Positions 1-7,465 of a stretch of 64,000 nt of DNA are shown here, one piece after another (within the stretch, counting starts at the first letter, position 1; each line of letters starts with the position of its first letter). The position numbers and the translations under genes are program-made. This stretch comes from Paenibacillus nuruki (GTDB lineage Bacteria > Bacillota > Bacilli > Paenibacillales > Paenibacillaceae). The DNA lies in the NCBI RefSeq assembly GCF_001721045.1, contig NZ_MDER01000086.1:1-64000 (forward strand), given 5' to 3'. Under the pieces are notes generated by a model, which saw only the letters and a list, made by a program, of their open reading frames with translations, had not been told where the DNA came from and searched no databases.

Positions 1-41
1 TTCGTTTTTCGTTGTCTGTGTTTCTCGGTGACAACTTTTAT

Positions 42-70
42 ATCATATCATGTTTCCAACCACTTGGCAA
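42..70 (-). promoter_or_regulatory. Leftward sigma-A promoter, downstream copy of a tandem stable-RNA pair
   Basis: On the minus strand TTGCCA (65-70) is followed after exactly 17 nt by TATGAT (42-47), then TATAAAAGTTGTCAC. The stretch upstream (73-110) is rich in A tracts on the minus strand, like an UP element. Predicted transcripts start near 35 and run out of the left edge. The first transcribed bases contain GTTGTC (30-35) and GACAAC (11-16), a possible 5' hairpin. Tandem promoters of this style typically drive rRNA or tRNA operons in Paenibacillus-like genomes; the RNA gene itself would lie outside the window, so the target is inferred. Confidence 0.7.
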
Positions 71-151
71 GCACTTTTTTTGAAGTGTTTTTTCAAGTTG
101 TTTTCGTATGATATTTTGTGGATGTTGTCGTTCGTTCGTGACAACTTTTAT

Positions 152-180
152 AATATATCATGGCTGAATTTATTTAGCAA
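152..180 (-). promoter_or_regulatory. Leftward sigma-A promoter, upstream copy of a tandem stable-RNA pair
   Basis: Minus strand TTGCTA (175-180), 17-nt spacer, TATATT (152-157), followed by the same ATAAAAGTTGTCAC start region as the copy 110 bp further left. The ungapped similarity between the two copies covers roughly 70 bp, including the GTTGTC/GACAAC inverted repeat just downstream (140-145 and 124-129). The exact 110-bp offset suggests duplication of a promoter unit, as in P1/P2 promoters of rRNA operons. Confidence 0.7.
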
Positions 181-294
181 GCATTATTTTATATTTTTAA
201 TTTTTCATTTCATCAGTAGGTATTAAGTAGACATCTGGTTGTTATTCTATTGCAGTTTATTTATTCTACTTCTTTAATCCTCGAGCCAACAGAG

Positions 295-420
295 TCTCTA
301 CTCTCTACTCTCTACTCTCTACTCTCTACTCTCTACTCTCTACTCTCTACTCTCTACTCTCTACTCTCTACTCTCTACTCTCTACTCTCTACTCTCTACT
401 CTCTACTCTCTACTCTCTAC
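295..420. repeat. Heptanucleotide microsatellite, TCTCTAC x 18
   Basis: Eighteen perfect head-to-tail copies of TCTCTAC with no interruption. The + strand is purely pyrimidine apart from one A per unit. The array lies about 120 bp upstream of the DUF2268 protease gene, in what would be its promoter or leader region. A weak promoter-like pair, TTGCAG (250-255) and TTTAAT (273-278), lies just upstream of the array. It can be read as an open frame (250-492) encoding a seven-residue repeat, but there is no ribosome binding site, so I treat it as non-coding. Confidence 0.97.
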
Positions 421-541
421 ATTATTGTACGATTCGGCGCATTAGAAATGAAAGTTTATGATGTGCCTATTCTTTTCTTGACTGTCACGTAAGGGGATAC
501 TTGATAATGGAATAGTCATCTTTAACAAAGGAGGGATTACA

Positions 542-1471
542 ATGAATATAAAGACACTACGTTCAGATCGAATCTATCAATCAATTATAGATACTTCATC
601 AGAACAAAAGGTAGAACAGTATCGTACACAGATGTTGCTTCCTTTTATAAAGAAATGGGATATTCAACAAATCCCGTATAAAGCAGATGCCTCTCATTCT
701 TTTGATGTAATTACATTTAATAATATGATGAATATTGCTCCACAAGATATTACTGAAGATGTGTATCCTCTATTAGAAGCCATTTCCTCTGAACAGTTTT
801 GGAAAGATTGTGATGCAGCTGTGCAGGATAGTTTGAGCTTATTTGAACAAAATCAAATTCCTTTGAGTGTTACTAACTATGTGTATACCGTTTTATTAGG
901 GGATTCTAATAGCTCCGTCTTAGCGATTAATGAAGGAATCTGCGGAGATGGTGGAATTCCTGGTCATATTCTAGTTACACTGCTTCCAAATGAGTATACA
1001 CTCCCTCGCATTCAGTCTGTACTCGCACATGAATGCAATCATAATGTAAGATATCAATTTATCAAATGGAATTATGAGCAGATAACGTTAGGAGAATTAA
1101 TTGTGAGTGAGGGATTGGCAGAAAGTTTTGCCACTACTCTATATGGTGAACATTTATTAGGACCGTGGGTGTCCAAAGCAAATATGAGTACTTTAAATCA
1201 TCACATTAAGCCCCTACTAGAAGATAAAATGGATCGAAGTGGCTTTAATCAAATAAGTCCTTATTTATACGGTGATGACATTACTAACATGCAATATGGT
1301 GAACCTGTAGGAATGCCTTACGCAGGTGGCTATGCTTGTGGTTATTATTTGATTCAATATTATTTAAAGAAAACCGGCAAAAGTATTATAGAAGCAACGA
1401 TTACTCCAGCAGAACTTATTTTAGCGGAGACAAAGGAATTTTGGCATGAAACCACAATTGTTCTCGATTAA
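542..1471 (+). CDS. Putative zinc-dependent protease, DUF2268 family
   Basis: A 309-residue soluble protein with no signal peptide or membrane segment. It has an HExxH zinc-protease motif (HECNH, residues 163-167) and a downstream Glu in GLAESFA (about residue 194) that could be the third metal ligand. This arrangement is that of the DUF2268 (YjaZ-like) predicted Zn-protease family. The ATG is preceded by AAAGGAGGG at good spacing. The last 26 bp overlap the start of a MerR/TipAS regulator, so the two are probably translationally coupled. The substrate is unknown. Expression might be affected by the heptanucleotide array upstream. Family assignment is fairly sure; function is only predicted. 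Confidence 0.8.
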   Translation: MNIKTLRSDRIYQSIIDTSSEQKVEQYRTQMLLPFIKKWDIQQIPYKADASHSFDVITFNNMMNIAPQDITEDVYPLLEAISSEQFWKDCDAAVQDSLSLFEQNQIPLSVTNYVYTVLLGDSNSSVLAINEGICGDGGIPGHILVTLLPNEYTLPRIQSVLAHECNHNVRYQFIKWNYEQITLGELIVSEGLAESFATTLYGEHLLGPWVSKANMSTLNHHIKPLLEDKMDRSGFNQISPYLYGDDITNMQYGEPVGMPYAGGYACGYYLIQYYLKKTGKSIIEATITPAELILAETKEFWHETTIVLD

Positions 1472-2225
1472 AAATATACTTCATATTACAGGGATCACTA
1501 AACGTGCATTGCATCATTATCATAAAATTGGTTTGTTGCCTCCAAGTTATGTTGGTGAGAACGGATATCGGTTGTACGATCAACAAGCACTTGCGACATT
1601 ACAGATGATTTTGCTATTTAAAGAAATGGGATTTTCACTGACAGAGATATCTATTATGCTTCCTTTATCTAAAGATGAACAAAAAGAGATCTTACTTCAT
1701 CAACGCGGTCTACTTGAACAACGAAAACAAAAGTTGACTACCGTTATTGAACAATTGGATCATTATATAGAAGGAACAGATATACAGAAGCTAAATATAT
1801 TTGATGATTCTTCTACTTTCTCTATCAAAGATCAGTATGATACAGAAGCTAAATTGGTGTATGGAGATACGGAGAAATATCAGGAATTCCAAGCAAACCT
1901 AGAACATTTATCTGATAGCGATAAAAAAGAGGCATACACACAATTTTCGGCAGATGTTGAGCATATTTTTCACAGGATCGCTCAACACCAGCAACTTTCC
2001 CCATCTTCTAATGAAGTACAAGACTTAATAGGTCAATGGAGCCGTATGCTTGGGCGGTTTATGGTTTGTGATGAAGCTATTTTATTATGTATAGCAGAGA
2101 CTTATGTGACTGATGAACGTTTTGTTCGTTATTTTGATCAGTTTGGTGAAGAAGGTTATTTGGACTTTTTGCATCGTTCTATTGTTTATTTTGTAAAAGA
2201 GTATAAAAAGTTGAGTGAGAGTTAA
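1446..2225 (+). CDS. MerR-family transcriptional regulator with TipAS ligand domain
   Basis: A 259-residue protein. Residues about 5-75 form a MerR winged-helix DNA-binding domain (ITKRALHHYHKIGLL, then ENGYRLYD), followed by a coiled-coil dimerisation helix (about 76-108). The remaining C-terminal part resembles the TipAS domain, which in TipA binds thiopeptide antibiotics and in other members unknown ligands. The start codon lies inside the 3' end of the upstream protease gene (26-bp overlap), implying a two-gene operon. It probably activates its own operon or a drug-response gene by remodelling a long-spacer promoter; no such promoter was recognised here. A terminator follows at 2457. Confidence 0.85.
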   Translation: MKPQLFSIKNILHITGITKRALHHYHKIGLLPPSYVGENGYRLYDQQALATLQMILLFKEMGFSLTEISIMLPLSKDEQKEILLHQRGLLEQRKQKLTTVIEQLDHYIEGTDIQKLNIFDDSSTFSIKDQYDTEAKLVYGDTEKYQEFQANLEHLSDSDKKEAYTQFSADVEHIFHRIAQHQQLSPSSNEVQDLIGQWSRMLGRFMVCDEAILLCIAETYVTDERFVRYFDQFGEEGYLDFLHRSIVYFVKEYKKLSES

Positions 2226-2456
2226 GTATGTAGGAGTAATAGAAATAAGATCCATTTTAAAAAATGAGTTCGGTTATATGAAAGGAAAAGAATAAATTGA
2301 ATAGATCGAGCACATTCATTGAGGATATACACAATACTCATGAAAAATATAGAATACGAGTAATAAGCGAATCATTAAATAAGTAGATGAATCGAATATA
2401 AATAAATTAAATAGAAATGAACTAAAGAGAATTAAATCAATAGAATGAACTCAATC

Positions 2457-2500
2457 AAAAACCCCTTTTAACGGCTCTGTTAGCTGTTAAAAGGGGTTTT
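2457..2500. terminator. Bidirectional intrinsic terminator
   Basis: Perfect stem AAAACCCCTTTTAAC (about 2457-2472) with GTTAAAAGGGGTTTT (2486-2500), 13-nt loop. The + strand continues with AGTTTTG; the minus strand also ends in an A/T-rich tract. It can serve the MerR operon (+) and possibly the permease gene (-). The rest of the gap 2226-2739 is AT-rich and shows no gene. Confidence 0.85.
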
Positions 2501-2547
2501 AGTTTTGTTACTCTTTGATTAACTTAAGGCTGATTTATTGCTTTTTT

Positions 2548-2583
2548 AGTTATGCCTAAATTTTGAGTTATGCCTAAATTTTG
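2548..2583. repeat. 18-bp tandem duplication
   Basis: AGTTATGCCTAAATTTTG occurs twice head to tail (2548-2565, 2566-2583) in the intergenic space between the MerR operon and the purine permease. No function is evident; it is probably a simple slippage or duplication event. Confidence 0.9.
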
Positions 2584-2739
2584 AGTTTTAATGATTTGTA
2601 TGTTATTCCGTTAGTTAGACTTGCGTACATTACGGAATATTCCATACTGCTGTTACTTTTCAAATGATGAGTTAACTTTTAAATAATGCATTTCTTACTG
2701 GTATCATTTGATTCGAAAATATAATGTGATGATACTGGA

Positions 2740-4131
2740 TTACTCTGAGCCCAGGAATGCATAGCGACAGATGACAAGGATAGCAAGTACCCACATCAAC
2801 CAGTGTACTTTAACTTTACGCGGTGAAGCGATGTTGCTAAAGAATCCTAAAACTACGAAAGCAATAATACCTGCTGAGATCCCGTTTGCAATACCATTTG
2901 TAAATGGCATAAAGATAATCGTTAAGAAAGCAGGGAATGCTTGCATAAAGTCGTCCCACTCGATCTTGCTTACCTGACTCATCATCAATACACCAACAAT
3001 TACTAATGCTGGAGCTGTTGCCGCAGAAGGAACCACCAAAGCTAAAGGAGCAATAAACAATGCACATAAGAACAATACTCCTGTAGTAATAGCGGTCAAA
3101 CCTGTACGTCCACCTTCAGCTACACCTGCTGTACTTTCAACATAAGAAGTAATTGTACTTGTACCTAAAACAGCACCTGCACTTACCCCTACTGCATCAA
3201 CCAACATAGCTTTGCTGATTTTCTTTTCGCCTTCTTCTTTGTTTTTGAACAATCCTGCACGTTCGGCTGTACCTACCAATGTACCGAAAGTATCGAATAG
3301 TTCAACAAAGGTAAAGATAAAGATAATTTCGAATAATCCTATACCGATTGCGCCTTTGATATCTAATTGTCCAACCGCTAGATTATCAAAAGAAGGAATC
3401 CAATGTGCAGTAGACAAACTGCTTAGATCTGTAACACCCATTGGAATACCAATCAATGTAACTACGATAATACCGATTAATAATCCACCTTTGATACGTA
3501 ATACCATCAGTATACCGATAACGAATAACCCGATAATCGCAAGTAATGTATCCGGGCTATGCATGAAATCGCCCAATGCTAATTGGAAATCAGAACCTTT
3601 AACTGTTACAGGAGCTGCTAATTGAGCAACATCTGTAACGCCTTTAACCGTAGCTGATACCGAAACTACATTTCCAAGCTTCAATCCAATAATGGTGACA
3701 AATAATCCTATACCTACAGTGATCGCCATTTTGATTGATTGTGGTACAGCGACCAGCAATAACTGACGAACTTTGGTAATTGTTAAAATGATAAAGATAA
3801 TCCCCGAAAGAAACACTGCACCTAAAGCCGCTTGCCATGTGATCATTCCGTTGGAGCTAAGTACAACAGTCATAAAGTAAGCATTCAAACCCATACCTGG
3901 TGCAAGAGCTACCGGAATATTTGCAAATAATCCCATTAAAATCGTAACCAATCCAGCACCTACAGCTGTAGCGAAAAACACGCCTTCTGCGGGTATACCT
4001 GCTCCACCTGGTCCCAAGAACAAGTTATTAACGAACAGAATGTATGCCATCGTGATGAAGGTTGTTAAGCCTGCGATCATTTCTGTTTTTACACTCGTGC
4101 CGTGTTCCTTCAACTTAAAGAAACGTTCCAT
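2740..4131 (-). CDS. pbuG: NCS2-family guanine/hypoxanthine permease (AzgA/PbuG-like)
   Basis: A 463-residue polytopic membrane protein with about 12 hydrophobic segments, typical in length for the AzgA-like NCS2 purine permeases. It has the family features TTFITMAYILFVN near the N terminus, AMGLNAYF-type APGMGLNAYF, and FIFTFVELFDTFGTLVG in the middle. It should import purine bases by proton symport. I chose the ATG at 4131 (MERFFKLKEHG) because AGGAGG lies just upstream and family members start this way; a longer frame to 4221 would run through the leader terminator. The 5' leader carries a purine riboswitch with the guanine-type specificity base, supporting guanine/hypoxanthine as substrate. 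Confidence 0.92.
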   Translation of the reverse strand: MERFFKLKEHGTSVKTEMIAGLTTFITMAYILFVNNLFLGPGGAGIPAEGVFFATAVGAGLVTILMGLFANIPVALAPGMGLNAYFMTVVLSSNGMITWQAALGAVFLSGIIFIILTITKVRQLLLVAVPQSIKMAITVGIGLFVTIIGLKLGNVVSVSATVKGVTDVAQLAAPVTVKGSDFQLALGDFMHSPDTLLAIIGLFVIGILMVLRIKGGLLIGIIVVTLIGIPMGVTDLSSLSTAHWIPSFDNLAVGQLDIKGAIGIGLFEIIFIFTFVELFDTFGTLVGTAERAGLFKNKEEGEKKISKAMLVDAVGVSAGAVLGTSTITSYVESTAGVAEGGRTGLTAITTGVLFLCALFIAPLALVVPSAATAPALVIVGVLMMSQVSKIEWDDFMQAFPAFLTIIFMPFTNGIANGISAGIIAFVVLGFFSNIASPRKVKVHWLMWVLAILVICRYAFLGSE

Positions 4132-4175
4132 TATTGCTATCTTCCTCCTCTTGGAAATGAATAGAGAAAACGACA

Positions 4176-4212
4176 AGAGACCCCGATAGACGAGCTGTTC
4201 ATCGGGGTCTCT
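4176..4212 (-). terminator. Leader hairpin of the riboswitch expression platform
   Basis: Perfect 12-bp stem AGAGACCCCGAT / ATCGGGGTCTCT (4201-4212 with 4176-4187), 13-nt loop, in the purine permease leader about 50 nt before the start codon. On the minus strand it is followed by TTGTCGTTTTC, a modest U tract, so it is the likely regulated terminator of the riboswitch. Its AGAGAC arm could alternatively pair with GTCTCT in the aptamer J2/3 region, but this is speculative. Confidence 0.65.
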
Positions 4213-4251
4213 AAGAATCAAAATAACGGCGTGTCATAGTATTCTTAAATA

Positions 4252-4289
4252 GTCTATGTATATCGATATCGATATCGATATACATAGAC
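4252..4289. repeat. 38-bp perfect palindrome in the riboswitch leader
   Basis: The sequence from 4252 to 4289 is a perfect palindrome with its axis between 4270 and 4271; arms begin GTCTATGTATATCG and the centre is repeated ATCGAT. It lies between the aptamer and the terminator-like hairpin. In RNA it would form a long AU-rich hairpin with no U tract after it. It could be part of the expression platform or a protein-binding site. Confidence 0.9.
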
Positions 4290-4318
4290 GCTAAAGAAAA
4301 CCTACACTGCCATTGCTT

Positions 4319-4388
4319 CATTCCGTAGAGAGATCATTCCGGTGATCCGTAGAGACTCCTGAGCCTATTCTCAAGATTATACGAAGTG
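4319..4388 (-). promoter_or_regulatory. Purine riboswitch aptamer (guanine type)
   Basis: Read on the minus strand, the element begins CACTTCGTATAATC and ends TACGGAATG, which pair as P1. P2 is CTTGAG/CTCAGG around an AATAGG loop, J2/3 reads AGTCTCTACG, and P3 GGATC/GATCT closes a loop CACCGGAAT. This follows the xpt-type purine riboswitch position by position. The discriminating J3/1 base is C (CTCTACGG), as in guanine sensors; adenine sensors have U. It precedes a purine permease, as expected. Confidence 0.93.
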
Positions 4389-4467
4389 TTTTTCAATTGT
4401 CGCCAAACTCTATTCGCTGTCTTTGATACGTGTTGTTATTTTCATATCAAACAGCTTTACTTGTTAC

Positions 4468-4496
4468 ATTCTAGGATAGGATTATAAGGTTGTCAA
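4468..4496 (-). promoter_or_regulatory. Sigma-A promoter of the purine permease riboswitch transcript
   Basis: TTGACA (4491-4496), 17-nt spacer, TAGAAT (4468-4473) on the minus strand. The predicted start near 4460 lies about 70 nt before the aptamer. The stretch 4497-4714 has no recognisable gene or site. Confidence 0.85.
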
Positions 4497-4714
4497 TCAA
4501 AAAGCGAATGTTATTTATATGTACATGTGTAATCGTTCGTCAATCTGTAAATATTATCTGTAATAATGATCACTTGATCGTTTTTCACTGCCAAAAAATG
4601 ATAGATTAATTCTAATTTTAACGAATATATGAGTGATCTGGACAAAGTGACGTAATTTTGTGATAGCAATCTTACTTTTTGTCTAATGCTATACGCCTTT
4701 GTTTTATTTAATAT

Positions 4715-4751
4715 GTTAGTTAATCGAACATAAAGTTAGTTTATCTGACAT
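4715..4751 (+). promoter_or_regulatory. 20-bp-spaced direct repeats, candidate PucR activator site
   Basis: GTTAGTTAATCGAACAT (4715-4731) and GTTAGTTTATCTGACAT (4735-4751) match at 14 of 17 positions with a 20-bp period, about two helical turns, ending 6 bp before the -35 box of the pyrimidine ABC operon. The first copy with its left flank (ATATGTTAGTTAA) is close to the B. subtilis PucR box as I remember it (WWWCNTTGGTTAA). A PucR gene lies at the end of this operon, so an activator site is a reasonable inference. Confidence 0.5.
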
Positions 4752-4757
4752 TTAATA

Positions 4758-4795
4758 TTGAGTTTAAGTCAATTTTTGATTATGATATGACTTAA
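4758..4795 (+). promoter_or_regulatory. Sigma-A promoter with overlapping inverted repeat
   Basis: TTGAGT (4758-4763), 17-nt spacer, TATGAT (4781-4786). An inverted repeat TTAAGTCA (4764-4771) / TGACTTAA (4788-4795) flanks the -10 box, so a dimeric protein bound there would cover it. The first gene starts at 4848. Confidence 0.7.
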
Positions 4796-4847
4796 TAAGT
4801 TAGGTTAAACGTCATTAGAGGCTTATGAATCTTTGGAGGGGATAAAA

Positions 4848-5648
4848 ATGTCTTTGACCGCTTCTACGGTAAAGCATCAAGTACAAACACCTGAGATTCA
4901 GCTAAAAGATGTTGAAATGCGTTATCCAACAGATACTGGTGATGTTCTTGCTCTACATCAAGTGAGTCTTGATATTGGCAAAGGAGAATTTGTCTCATTA
5001 TTAGGCCCTTCTGGTTGTGGAAAAACTACATTACTTCGGCTTATGGCTGATCTGATTCAGCCTACCAGTGGCAGTATTCATGTCGCAGGCAAAACAGCTA
5101 AAGAAGCACGATTAGCTCAAAAATACGGGATTGTTTTTCAAAGTCCTGTGTTGTACGACTGGCGTAAAGTCAAACAAAATGTAGCGCTTCCTCTAGAGTT
5201 AGTAGGCGTTAGTAAAATCGAACGTGAACGCAAAGCCATCGAATTATTGGAATTAGTAGGACTTGAAAAATTTGCAGATCAATATCCATGGCAACTGAGT
5301 GGTGGTATGCAACAACGAGCTGCTATTGCAAGAGCACTGGCAATGGAGCCTGAAATTCTACTAATGGATGAACCGTTCTCTGCCCTAGATGAATTTACAA
5401 GAGAACGCTTAAATGAAGAGTTATTGTCTGTATGGAATAACATTCAAAATACGATTGTATTTGTGACTCACAGTATTCCCGAATCGATTTTTTTATCAGA
5501 TCGAGTATTTGTATTATCCCCACATCCTGGAAGATTGTCGGCAGTGGTTGAAATCCCTTTACCTAGACCACGTACACAGGAAATGCGTAACAGTCCAGCC
5601 TTTTTTGAATTGATTGCCCGTATTCGCGATAGCTTTGAAGGGGTGTGA
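4848..5648 (+). CDS. ABC importer ATPase, NMT1/taurine-type (pyrimidine uptake, inferred)
   Basis: A 266-residue ATPase of the SsuB/TauB/ThiZ class. Walker A GPSGCGKTT (about residues 53-61), signature LSGGMQQRAAIARA, Walker B ILLMDEP, and an H-loop VFVTHS are intact. I start at the ATG 4848 because GGAGGGG sits 6-7 nt upstream; a TTG at 4833 lies before that site. It forms an importer with the two permeases and the lipoprotein that follow (3-nt gap, 4-nt overlap, 75-nt gap). The gene neighbourhood (aminotransferase, preTA, dihydropyrimidinase) points to a pyrimidine, dihydropyrimidine or hydantoin substrate; a thiamine-pyrimidine precursor is an alternative. Confidence 0.9.
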   Translation: MSLTASTVKHQVQTPEIQLKDVEMRYPTDTGDVLALHQVSLDIGKGEFVSLLGPSGCGKTTLLRLMADLIQPTSGSIHVAGKTAKEARLAQKYGIVFQSPVLYDWRKVKQNVALPLELVGVSKIERERKAIELLELVGLEKFADQYPWQLSGGMQQRAAIARALAMEPEILLMDEPFSALDEFTRERLNEELLSVWNNIQNTIVFVTHSIPESIFLSDRVFVLSPHPGRLSAVVEIPLPRPRTQEMRNSPAFFELIARIRDSFEGV

Positions 5649-5651
5649 CGT

Positions 5652-6467
5652 ATGAAAGGAAATCATCTTTTTGTACGTAATCGCCTGTTGCCTGCTATGG
5701 TCTGGGTTATTGCGATCTTGGTAATCTGGGAACTTACATCATGGGCACTATTAAATATAGGTCATCTGCCTTTGGCTCAATCCAAACTTCCTTATCTTCA
5801 TGAAGTGCTAGCCACCAGTATTCAATATAGTGGAACGTTGATCAAAGAAGGTAGTGCTACATTTGGTAATGCAGGCATAGGATTTTTGCTTGGCGCTCTG
5901 GCAGGTGTTGTACTGGCTATATTGATGAGCATATCGACATGGATCGAAAAATTAACCTTTCCATATGCTGTAGCTTCACAAATGATTCCGGTACTTGGAC
6001 TCGCACCTATTATTTATGGAATTGTACGAGATGAGTATATTTCACGGATTCTGATCTCGGGATATATTACATTTTTTCCGGTAGCACTCAATATGTTACG
6101 AGGATTACGAAGTGTTGAACCTTCCGCTCTCGAATTGATGCATTCTTATGCGGCTAAACCGTGGAGTATTTATTGGAAATTACGATTACCTGCTGCTATC
6201 CCCGGACTTTTTAGTGGATTAAAAATTGCGGCTCCTCTAGCTGTAACTGGCGCTATTCTTGTTGAACTAATGGGAGCACAACATGGTATCGGCGTGATTA
6301 TGCTTCGCAATCTGTATTATGGCCCTTCTCATGTATATATGTTCTGGTCGACTGTTTTTATCGGAGCTTTACTTGGCATACTCAGCTATTGGTTGATTAG
6401 CTTGATCGAACGTATCGTATCTCCATGGCAACCTGAATTCCGCTCCAAAGGAGGTAGCCATTCATGA
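5652..6467 (+). CDS. ABC importer permease
   Basis: A 271-residue BPD_transp_1 (SsuC/TauC/ThiX-like) permease with about six hydrophobic segments. The coupling EAA-like loop lies around LRSVEPSALELMHSYAA. Its start codon follows the ATPase stop by 3 nt, so the two are co-translated. Its family partners an NMT1-type binding protein, which is present two genes downstream. The second permease gene overlaps its end by 4 nt. Substrate is inferred only from context. Confidence 0.9.
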   Translation: MKGNHLFVRNRLLPAMVWVIAILVIWELTSWALLNIGHLPLAQSKLPYLHEVLATSIQYSGTLIKEGSATFGNAGIGFLLGALAGVVLAILMSISTWIEKLTFPYAVASQMIPVLGLAPIIYGIVRDEYISRILISGYITFFPVALNMLRGLRSVEPSALELMHSYAAKPWSIYWKLRLPAAIPGLFSGLKIAAPLAVTGAILVELMGAQHGIGVIMLRNLYYGPSHVYMFWSTVFIGALLGILSYWLISLIERIVSPWQPEFRSKGGSHS

Positions 6468-7390
6468 ACAAACCATCATCGGCACAGAACAAAAAAGTGG
6501 CTGCTACATATATCTCTGAATTACCTTCTTCAACTCTTCCTTCTCCACATTCTTCGTTAACAGAACAGCAACAAGCAAAAGGAACAGATCAACCTTCGCG
6601 CAAACGTCAGAGCAAGAACAAATCATTATTAGGTGGTGGAAAACTATGGCTTCCTCTTGGTTCAGGTATCTTATTCGTGGCATTATGGCAAATAGAGGTT
6701 TTTCACAAGATATTTGATCTTAAAAAATATCAACTTCCTCTTCCTTCAGCAATTGCATCGTCTATACAAGAAAATTGGAGTCTTCTACTATCCTATACCG
6801 GATACACATTAGCTGAAGCTGTACTGGGCATGCTCATAGGTTCTTTATTCGGATTCATTATTGCTCTTATTGCTACAGCTTCTCCACGTTGGGGTGCAGG
6901 AAGTCTTACTTTAGTAGCCGCTTTAAATGCTGTTCCTATTGTAGCGCTGGCTCCAATTATGAATCTATGGTTCGGTGATGGTATCGGTTCACGAATCGCT
7001 ATCGTCACTGCAACAACTATGGCGGCTATGGCTCTTAACGCTTATAAAGGAATGTCATCTGTTGATCCACTCGCTCTTGATCTTATGCATTCCTATGCCG
7101 CCAATAAAGGAAAAGTCTTTCGTTATTTACGTATCCAACATAGCTTACCGTATGTATTTACTGCTCTCAAAATCAATGCTACTGCTAGCATGATCGGAGC
7201 TATTGTCGGTGAGTTCTTCTTTTCTTCGCAAGGACTGGGTTACCTCCTCTCTAATTCTATCAAAATTGCCAAAATGCCACTGGGTTGGTCATGTATCGTG
7301 CTGGCTGCTATCGCCGGTATTATTTTCTATATGGTGGTAGAGCGATTAGAAAAAGTATGTATTCGCTGGCATCCTTCTCAGCGCACCTAA
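6464..7390 (+). CDS. Second ABC importer permease with N-terminal extension
   Basis: A 308-residue permease of the same family as the previous gene, with an EAA-like loop YKGMSSVDPLALDLMHSYAA closely resembling the first permease (LRSVEPSALELMHSYAA). The two are probably ancient paralogues forming a heterodimeric channel. The first 55 or so residues are polar, Ser/Thr/Lys-rich and likely cytoplasmic, an extension absent from the first permease. The ATG overlaps the upstream stop (ATGA). Confidence 0.88.
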   Translation: MNKPSSAQNKKVAATYISELPSSTLPSPHSSLTEQQQAKGTDQPSRKRQSKNKSLLGGGKLWLPLGSGILFVALWQIEVFHKIFDLKKYQLPLPSAIASSIQENWSLLLSYTGYTLAEAVLGMLIGSLFGFIIALIATASPRWGAGSLTLVAALNAVPIVALAPIMNLWFGDGIGSRIAIVTATTMAAMALNAYKGMSSVDPLALDLMHSYAANKGKVFRYLRIQHSLPYVFTALKINATASMIGAIVGEFFFSSQGLGYLLSNSIKIAKMPLGWSCIVLAAIAGIIFYMVVERLEKVCIRWHPSQRT

Positions 7391-7465
7391 ATGACCGGGC
7401 ATACATCCGCTTTATTTTCGCATATAGCTATCGAGAATAGATTAACGATTCAGGGGGAATAAAAG

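Noticed and set aside
42-180. Rightward promoters (TTGTCG...TATAAT) for the protease gene in the same duplicated region.
   Set aside because: The minus-strand reading gives far better boxes with exact 17-nt spacing in both copies; the rightward reading works only poorly in one.
295-420. Possible CRISPR array.
   Set aside because: Units are 7 bp and contiguous with no spacers; no cas genes in the window.
250-492. 80-residue open frame across the TCTCTAC array (heptapeptide repeat).
   Set aside because: No ribosome binding site; the open frame is a by-product of the 7-bp repeat lacking stops in this frame.
4132-4221. Longer N terminus for the purine permease.
   Set aside because: It would be translated from the leader terminator stem; the internal Met has AGGAGG and matches the family start.
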